Positions 59,545 to 64,000 of a stretch of 64,000 bases of DNA are shown here, in pieces. The stretch covers positions 1-64,000 of the forward strand of contig NZ_JBIBGL010000012.1 of NCBI RefSeq assembly GCF_042956465.1, read 5' to 3'. Source of the DNA: Embleya sp042956465 (GTDB lineage: Bacteria; Actinomycetota; Actinomycetes; Streptomycetales; Streptomycetaceae). Position 1 is the first letter of the stretch; every line of letters starts with the position of its first letter. Both the position numbers and the translations under genes were made by a program. The notes below the pieces were generated by a model. The model had not been told where the DNA came from, made no database searches, and saw only the letters and a list, made by a program, of their open reading frames with translations.

Positions 59545-61110
59545 ATGTCCAGCCACTCCGGTGACGGGCAGACCCCCACGGCCACATCGCAGGCCCAACC
59601 CCAGGCCCAGCCCCAAGTACAGCGCCTTAAGGCGAATTCGGTCGGGCTCGTCGGGGTCGTCTTCATGGCGATCGCGACCGCCGCGCCGATCACCGCGATG
59701 ACCGGCAACCTGCCGATCGCGGTCGGCTTCGGCAACGGCATCGGCGCACCCGCCGGCTACCTCTTCGCCACCCTGGTGCTGAGCGTGTTCTCCATCGGCT
59801 ACGTCGCGATGGCCAAGCACATCACCTCGGCCGGCGCCTTCTACGGCTACATCTCGCACGGCCTGGGCCGAGTCGTGGGGATGGCCTCCGGGCTGCTCGC
59901 GGTGCTGGCGTACGTGGTCTTCGAGGCCTCCATCGTCGGCATCTTCGCCTACTTCGCGGACACCACCGTCAACGCCCAGTTCGGCGTCGACCTCAACTGG
60001 GCCGTCTACGCGTTGGGCATGCTCGCGGTGACCGCGCTGCTGTCGTACTTCGACATCCACCTCACCTCACGCCTGCTCGGCGTGCTGCTGGTCGCGGAGA
60101 TCGCGGTGCTGGCCGCGATGGCGATCGCGGTCCTGGTCCAGGGCGGCGGCCCGGACGGGTTGTCCACCGCGCCGATCAACCCGGCCAACGCGTTCGAGGG
60201 GGCTGCCGGTCTCGGCCTGTTCTTTGCCTTCTGGTCCTGGGTCGGCTTCGAGTCCACCGCCATGTACGGCGAGGAGTCGCGCAATCCGAAGAAGGTCATC
60301 CCGCGCGCCACGCTGATCTCGGTGATCGGTGTCGGTCTGTTCTACGTGTTCGTGTCCTGGATGGCCATCGACGGCAGCGGACTGGAGAAGTCGAAGGAGA
60401 TCGCGAGCGGTTCGACCCCGCTGGACGTCTTCTTCGGCCCCACCGGCGAGTTCATCGGCGGCTGGGCGGTCGACTGGTTCCAGTGGCTGCTGATCACCGG
60501 CTCGTTCGCGTGCGGCATGGCCTTCCACCAGTGCGCCTCGCGCTATCTCTACGCGATCGGCCGCGAGGGCTTCATCTCGCGCAGGCTCGGCAACACCCAC
60601 CCGGTGCACGGCTCGCCGTACTTCGCCTCGTTCGTGCAGAGCGTGATCGCCACCGGCATCGTGCTGCTCTTCCTGGTCACCGATCAGGACCCCTACATCC
60701 ACCTCTACACGCTGCTCGCGATCCTGGGCACGATGGCGATCCTGATCGTGCAGACCCTGTGCTCGTTCGCCGTCATCGGCTACTTCCACGTGGGCGGGAA
60801 CCATCCGGAGACGGCGCACTGGTTCCGTACCTTCCTGGCCCCGCTCCTGGGCGGCATCGCGATGATCGCGGTGGTGGTCCTGCTGCTCCAGAACATGGAG
60901 ACCGCCGCCGGCGCCGCGTCCGGATCGTTGCTCTTCAAGCTCACGCCGTACATCGTCGGCGGAGTCTTCGTCGGCGGCATCGCCCTGGCCCTGTACATGA
61001 AGGCGAGGAGCCCGGAACGCTACGAACTGATGGGCCGCATCATCCTGGAGGACGCCGGCGAACGGCCCGACGACGACGTGCTCGACGTCCCGGTGTCGGT
61101 CCGGTCCTGA
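59545..61110 (+). CDS. APC-family amino acid/amine permease
   Basis: This 521-residue transporter has about twelve helices after a Gln/Pro-rich N-terminus (about 1-30). APC motifs are visible: LKANSVGLVGVVFMAIATAA, FYGYISHGLGRVVGMASG and FFAFWSWVGFESTAMYGEES, the second-half substrate region. It imports amino acids or amines. GGGAGG is four bases before ATG 59545. A hairpin follows 64 bases after the stop. The neighbouring dehydratase could consume imported serine or threonine, but this is only a positional idea. Confidence 0.9.
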   Translation: MSSHSGDGQTPTATSQAQPQAQPQVQRLKANSVGLVGVVFMAIATAAPITAMTGNLPIAVGFGNGIGAPAGYLFATLVLSVFSIGYVAMAKHITSAGAFYGYISHGLGRVVGMASGLLAVLAYVVFEASIVGIFAYFADTTVNAQFGVDLNWAVYALGMLAVTALLSYFDIHLTSRLLGVLLVAEIAVLAAMAIAVLVQGGGPDGLSTAPINPANAFEGAAGLGLFFAFWSWVGFESTAMYGEESRNPKKVIPRATLISVIGVGLFYVFVSWMAIDGSGLEKSKEIASGSTPLDVFFGPTGEFIGGWAVDWFQWLLITGSFACGMAFHQCASRYLYAIGREGFISRRLGNTHPVHGSPYFASFVQSVIATGIVLLFLVTDQDPYIHLYTLLAILGTMAILIVQTLCSFAVIGYFHVGGNHPETAHWFRTFLAPLLGGIAMIAVVVLLLQNMETAAGAASGSLLFKLTPYIVGGVFVGGIALALYMKARSPERYELMGRIILEDAGERPDDDVLDVPVSVRS

Positions 61111-61173
61111 ACCGGCTCCCGGGCCGCGCCCCGGGGCATATCGCAACATCCGAACCCGAGTCCGAAACCGTAA

Positions 61174-61200
61174 GGGGCGCGCGGCCACACCGCGCGCCCC
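61174..61200 (+). terminator. Terminator hairpin after the APC permease
   Basis: A perfect 11-bp stem (61174-61184 with 61190-61200; arm GGGGCGCGCGG) with a CCACA loop lies 64 bases after the permease stop. Confidence 0.75.
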
Positions 61201-61273
61201 GTCGCGCCATCGCCCACAGGAGTGGGGTCGGGGCGTGTGATCGCATTCTCGGGTGCGCCATATGGACAGCGGG

Positions 61274-61292
61274 TTAGGCAAGCCTTACCTTC
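61274..61292 (+). promoter_or_regulatory. DtxR/IdeR-type iron box before the FhuF-like gene
   Basis: TTAGGCAAGCCTTACCTTC matches the iron-box consensus at 13 of 19 positions, with the outer TTAGG and ACCT kept. It ends six bases before the start codon, where bound repressor would block transcription or the initiation site. It is weaker than the box at 23755. Confidence 0.75.
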
Positions 61293-61297
61293 GGATC

Positions 61298-62146
61298 ATG
61301 ACGTTGCTCGATCTTCGGCAACCGGTACCGTGCCCCGCGTTCGCGGAGACCTTCCGTGCGCTCGGTGCCGCGTGCCCGCTGATCGCGGTCGAGCCCGGAC
61401 GCCCGGGAGCGGACCGGCTGCACGCCGCGCGGCTGGCGAGCGACCCCGACGTGCTCGCCGGCCTGCTGGCCGCCGAGCGCCGGCGGATCACCGCGGCGCT
61501 CGACGTCGAACCGCGTGCCGACGCGATCGCGATGTGGGCCCTGCACGGCTACGCCTGGTACGCGTGCCTGATGCTCGCCGGGCCCTGGTTCCTGAACCGC
61601 CGCGTGCCGCTCGTGGGCCTGGCCGACGTGTGGATCGACGTCGACTCCGACCGCTCGGGCCGGTCCTTCACGGTCACCGCGGGCACCTTCGCATGCCTGC
61701 CCGACGACCCGGACGCGGGCGCGACCGGCGCGCGCGTGGTGGCCGACGAGGCCGCCCTGCGGGCCGAACTGCTGCGCGCGGTGTCCGAGCACCTGGAGCC
61801 ACTGCTCGGCGCGTTCCGGTCACACCTGCGCCGAGGCGAGCGGGTGTTGTGGGGGATGGTGGCGGACGAGCTGGTGAGCGCCGTCTGGTATCTCGGCCGC
61901 ATGCTCGGCCCGGCCGAGGGCGACCGCGCGGTCCGCGACCTGGGCGAACTGCTCCCCGGGAACACCGGCCGCTTCAAGCGCGAAGCGGGCTTTCGTACCC
62001 TGCGCGGCACCGAGGGCCGCACCCACCGCAACCGCACCCAGAGCGTGTGCTGCCTGTGGTACACCATCGACCCGAACGCCCTGTGCGGCACCTGCCCCCG
62101 TGCCGACGACGAGCGGCAGGCGGCCATCCTGGAAGGCCGTGCCTGA
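61298..62146 (+). CDS. FhuF-like (2Fe-2S) iron reductase-type protein
   Basis: This 282-residue protein belongs to the FhuF/IucA-like siderophore-iron reductase group. The C-terminus carries the unusual 2Fe-2S ligand set C-C-x10-C-x2-C (SVCCLWYTIDPNALCGTCPR). The body has AIAMWALHGYAWYACLMLAG and a WGMVADELVSAVWYLGRM helix. FhuF frees iron from ferric siderophores in the cytoplasm. ATG 61298 lies six bases after the iron box with only a weak ribosome site. No siderophore transport gene is adjacent; partners must be elsewhere. Confidence 0.87.
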   Translation: MTLLDLRQPVPCPAFAETFRALGAACPLIAVEPGRPGADRLHAARLASDPDVLAGLLAAERRRITAALDVEPRADAIAMWALHGYAWYACLMLAGPWFLNRRVPLVGLADVWIDVDSDRSGRSFTVTAGTFACLPDDPDAGATGARVVADEAALRAELLRAVSEHLEPLLGAFRSHLRRGERVLWGMVADELVSAVWYLGRMLGPAEGDRAVRDLGELLPGNTGRFKREAGFRTLRGTEGRTHRNRTQSVCCLWYTIDPNALCGTCPRADDERQAAILEGRA

Positions 62147-62229
62147 GCGACCCCGCGGCAACGGGACCCGACGGACCCGAAAGACCGACGGCCGTGCGCC
62201 GACCACCCCGACCGTGCGCCGGGCATGAC

Positions 62230-62262
62230 GGAACCCCGCGCCCTTGTGGGGAACGGGGCTCC
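62230..62262. terminator. Weak hairpin between FhuF-like and citrate synthase genes
   Basis: GGAACCCCG (62230-62238) pairs with CGGGGCTCC (62254-62262) with one mismatch around a 15-base loop. It lies 17 bases beyond the citrate synthase stop on the minus strand. Confidence 0.45.
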
Positions 62263-62279
62263 GGACGAGCGTCGAGAAC

Positions 62280-63392
62280 TCAGTGCTTCAGGTTGCGGAC
62301 CGTGTCGTCGTAGCCCGGGACCTCGGTGATCGGGCGGGTGCCCGGGCCGACATACAGGGCGGCCGGGCGCACCAGCCGCGAGGTGCGCTTGTGCTCCAGG
62401 ATGTGCGCACTCCACCCGGCGGTCCGGGCGCAGGTGAACATCGAGGTGAACATGTGGGCCGGCACCTCGGCGAAGTCCAGCATCACCGCGGCCCAGAACT
62501 CCACGTTGGTGGCCAGGATCCGGTCGGGACGTCGAGCCTGGAGCTCCTCCAACGCCGCCTTCTCCAGTGCCGCGGCCACCTCGTAGCGCGGCGCCCCGAG
62601 CTCCTTGGCCGTGCGCCGCAGCACGCGCGCGCGAGGGTCCTCGGCACGATAGACCCGGTGGCCGAAGCCCATCAGGCGTTCGCCGCGGTCGAGGACGCCC
62701 TTGACATACGCCGTGGCGTCGCCGGTGCGCTCGATCTCCTCGATCATGTGCAGCACGCGCGAGGGCGCACCGCCGTGCAGCGGGCCGGACATCGCGCCGA
62801 CCGCGCCGGACAGACATGCCGCGACGTCGGCGCCGGTGCCCGCGATCACGCGCGCGGTGAACGTCGAGGCGTTCATGCCGTGCTCGGCCGCAGACGTCCA
62901 GTAGGCGTCGACCGCCTTGACGTGCTGCGGGTCCGGCTCGCCGCGCCAGCGGATCATGAAGCGCTCGACGATGGTCTGCGCCTTGTCGATCTCGCTCTGC
63001 GGCACCATCGGCTTCTCCAGGCCGCGGGCCGACTGGGCGACGTACGACAGCGCCATCACGGCGGCCCGGGCGAGATCGTCCCGCGCCTGGGCGTCGTCGA
63101 TGTCGTGCAGCGGTTTCAGACCCCACACCGGAGCGAGCATGGCCAGCGCGCTCTGCACGTCCACGCGGACATCGCCCGAATGGATCGGGATCGGAAACGG
63201 TTCGGCCGGTGGCAGGCCGGGGTTGAACGCCCCATCCACCAGCAGGCCCCAGACGTTGCCGAACGAGACGTGGCCGACGAGGTCCTCGATGTCCACACCT
63301 CGGTACCGGAGCGCGCCACCCTCCTTGTCGGGTTCGGCGATCTCCGTCTCGAACGCTATGACTCCTTCGAGCCCGGGTACGAACTCGGACAT
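62280..63392 (-). CDS. Citrate synthase (short, CitA-type)
   Basis: This 370-residue citrate synthase condenses oxaloacetate with acetyl-CoA. Catalytic features are GPLHGGAPSRVL, the active-site His in MGFGHRVYRAEDPRA, and the ASTFTARVIAGTGAD helix. The catalytic Asp should be in VMLDFAEVP. It is the short type without an N-terminal zinc finger, commonly the second citrate synthase of streptomycetes. Start ATG 63392 follows GAGGAG by seven bases; ATG 63407 is unlikely. It is divergent from pdxH by 331 bases, a conserved arrangement. Confidence 0.93.
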   Translation of the reverse strand: MSEFVPGLEGVIAFETEIAEPDKEGGALRYRGVDIEDLVGHVSFGNVWGLLVDGAFNPGLPPAEPFPIPIHSGDVRVDVQSALAMLAPVWGLKPLHDIDDAQARDDLARAAVMALSYVAQSARGLEKPMVPQSEIDKAQTIVERFMIRWRGEPDPQHVKAVDAYWTSAAEHGMNASTFTARVIAGTGADVAACLSGAVGAMSGPLHGGAPSRVLHMIEEIERTGDATAYVKGVLDRGERLMGFGHRVYRAEDPRARVLRRTAKELGAPRYEVAAALEKAALEELQARRPDRILATNVEFWAAVMLDFAEVPAHMFTSMFTCARTAGWSAHILEHKRTSRLVRPAALYVGPGTRPITEVPGYDDTVRNLKH

Positions 63393-63723
63393 CAGGCGGC
63401 TCCTCATGCGATCTCGACTGACTTGTGGCCGGGTCCTTCATACCCCGCACTACCACACCGTGTCTTCCCCCGAACGAGGCCGGGGCGCATGGTGCCGATC
63501 ATGCTCCGCACCTGGGATCCGCCGGTGGTTCGGGGAGGTGTTCCGCTCGGTCCGGGCGAGGCCGGGATGGTGCCTCGCCTGAAGGTATGGGCCGATCGAA
63601 GTCCGTCGGTCAGGATATCTCTTGATATCGAGACGACCTACGCCGGAACACGCCCGGGCGAGTGAGGTCCGGCACAAACCGGCCGGGTTCGGTCGTCCCG
63701 GCATCATCCGGTAGGGGGTGACC
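63393..63723. other. 331-bp divergent region between citrate synthase and pdxH
   Basis: Holds the promoters of both genes. No ORF or RNA is seen. A GATATC word occurs twice, ten bases apart, at 63614-63619 and 63624-63629, next to the palindrome described at 63620-63633. The remainder shows nothing I can name. Confidence 0.45.
63620..63633. promoter_or_regulatory. Near-perfect 14-bp palindrome, candidate operator
   Basis: TCTTGATATCGAGA pairs at all positions except one (T-G). It is 91 bases before the pdxH start and 228 bases from the citrate synthase start. Together with the second GATATC copy ten bases away it looks like a cooperative binding site. The regulator is not known. Confidence 0.45.
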
Positions 63724-64000
63724 GTGCCGGCGGCGGGCGCCGAGTGGTACTCGTTGTCCGTGGAGTTCACCGAGCTTGCCGCCATGCGCCGGCAGTACCG
63801 AGGCGAAGGCATCGACGTCTGCGCACTGCCGCCGACCCCCTTCCCGTTGTTCACCGCGTGGCTGGCCGAGGTGGCCGCTGCCGAGTTGCCCGAGCCGAAC
63901 GCGATGGTGGTCGCGACCGCGACGCCGGACGGCCGGCCGAGCATGCGCACGGTGCTGCTCAAGGAGTTCGACGAGCAGGGCTTCGTCTTCTATACGAACT
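63724..64000 (+). CDS. pdxH: Pyridoxamine 5'-phosphate oxidase PdxH (partial)
   Basis: PdxH oxidises pyridoxamine or pyridoxine 5'-phosphate to PLP with FMN. The 92 codons visible run off the window end. ELAAMRRQYRGEGIDVCALP, PTPFPLFTAWLAEVAAAELP and EPNAMVVATATPDGRPSMRT, then VLLKEFDEQGFVFYTN, match PdxH closely. GTG 63724 is favoured because GGGGG is five bases before it; an in-frame GTG lies six bases upstream. The rest of the gene, including most of the FMN site, lies outside. Confidence 0.93.
   Translation, partial: MPAAGAEWYSLSVEFTELAAMRRQYRGEGIDVCALPPTPFPLFTAWLAEVAAAELPEPNAMVVATATPDGRPSMRTVLLKEFDEQGFVFYTN

Noticed and set aside
1..64000. Secondary-metabolite cluster, prophage or integrative element
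   Set aside because: No PKS, NRPS, terpene cyclase, integrase, portal, capsid or conjugation genes are seen. Gene content is conserved chromosomal core.
1..64000. tRNA or rRNA genes
   Set aside because: Intergenic regions were read for GGTTCGANTCC-type T-arms and CCA ends; none was found in a cloverleaf context.

Overview
The window is chromosomal DNA of a high-GC actinomycete. Codon third positions are nearly all G or C, GTG and TTG starts are common, and gene content and order resemble the conserved core of Streptomycetaceae (Streptomyces, Embleya or Yinghuangia-like). I see no secondary-metabolite cluster, prophage, CRISPR array, rRNA or tRNA. Nearly every gene is a housekeeping or conserved actinobacterial gene. 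The accessory signals are one small MITE-like element, several repeats and a few unusual protein architectures.

Layout. 1-4.5 kb: the end of a sugar-binding lipoprotein gene and two ABC permeases, a cupin, a DUF3263 protein, a LytR_C membrane protein and otsB. 4.5-10.6 kb: a secreted M14 carboxypeptidase, a HelD-type helicase, an HD hydrolase and small conserved proteins including a Uma2-type nuclease. 10.7-16.4 kb: groEL under stacked CIRCE operators, a cold-shock gene, a ThrC-like enzyme with a sulfur-carrier protein behind a SAM-I riboswitch (probable metM-metO route to homocysteine), and gpgS. 16.5-19.6 kb: a lipoprotein, a secreted I36-like protein and otsA. 19.6-23.8 kb: a three-gene cell-surface locus (LPXTG protein, DUF916-like membrane protein, WxL-like secreted protein) behind a strong DtxR/IdeR-type iron box. 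23.9-31.3 kb: a HAAS-like membrane protein, a PF13625 protein and XPB helicase, with an ABC exporter between them. 31.3-43.1 kb: VanZ, a HAD-LarE fusion, a second cold-shock protein, the futalosine menaquinone genes mqnB and mqnD, an MFS transporter, DUF3027, an OAA-like lectin and a large sacsin/Hsp90-type ATPase. 43.2-50.4 kb: a PPOX oxidoreductase, a large FAD/Fe-S dehydrogenase, serC, a secreted propeller-like protein, a BKACE-family enzyme, a MITE and a 28-residue membrane peptide. 50.4-64 kb: an MDMPI-family enzyme, a MarR/MFS pair, an NCS2 purine permease with a divergent DUF2530 protein, a P-type ATPase, a threonine dehydratase-like enzyme, an APC permease, an FhuF-like protein behind a second iron box, citrate synthase and the start of pdxH.

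How the parts work together. Three compatible-solute genes (otsA, otsB, gpgS) lie in one 16-kb stretch. The ThrC-like enzyme and its sulfur carrier form one translationally coupled operon controlled by S-adenosylmethionine. This fits methionine supply from O-phosphohomoserine better than plain threonine synthesis. Two separate loci carry DtxR-type iron boxes, so the WxL-like surface complex and the FhuF-like protein are probably both induced by iron starvation. The most promising little-described system is the iron-boxed WxL/DUF916/LPXTG surface locus. The HAD-LarE fusion and the single-repeat OAA-like lectin are the next most unusual. All functional calls rest on reading motifs and gene order by eye; no database search was run.
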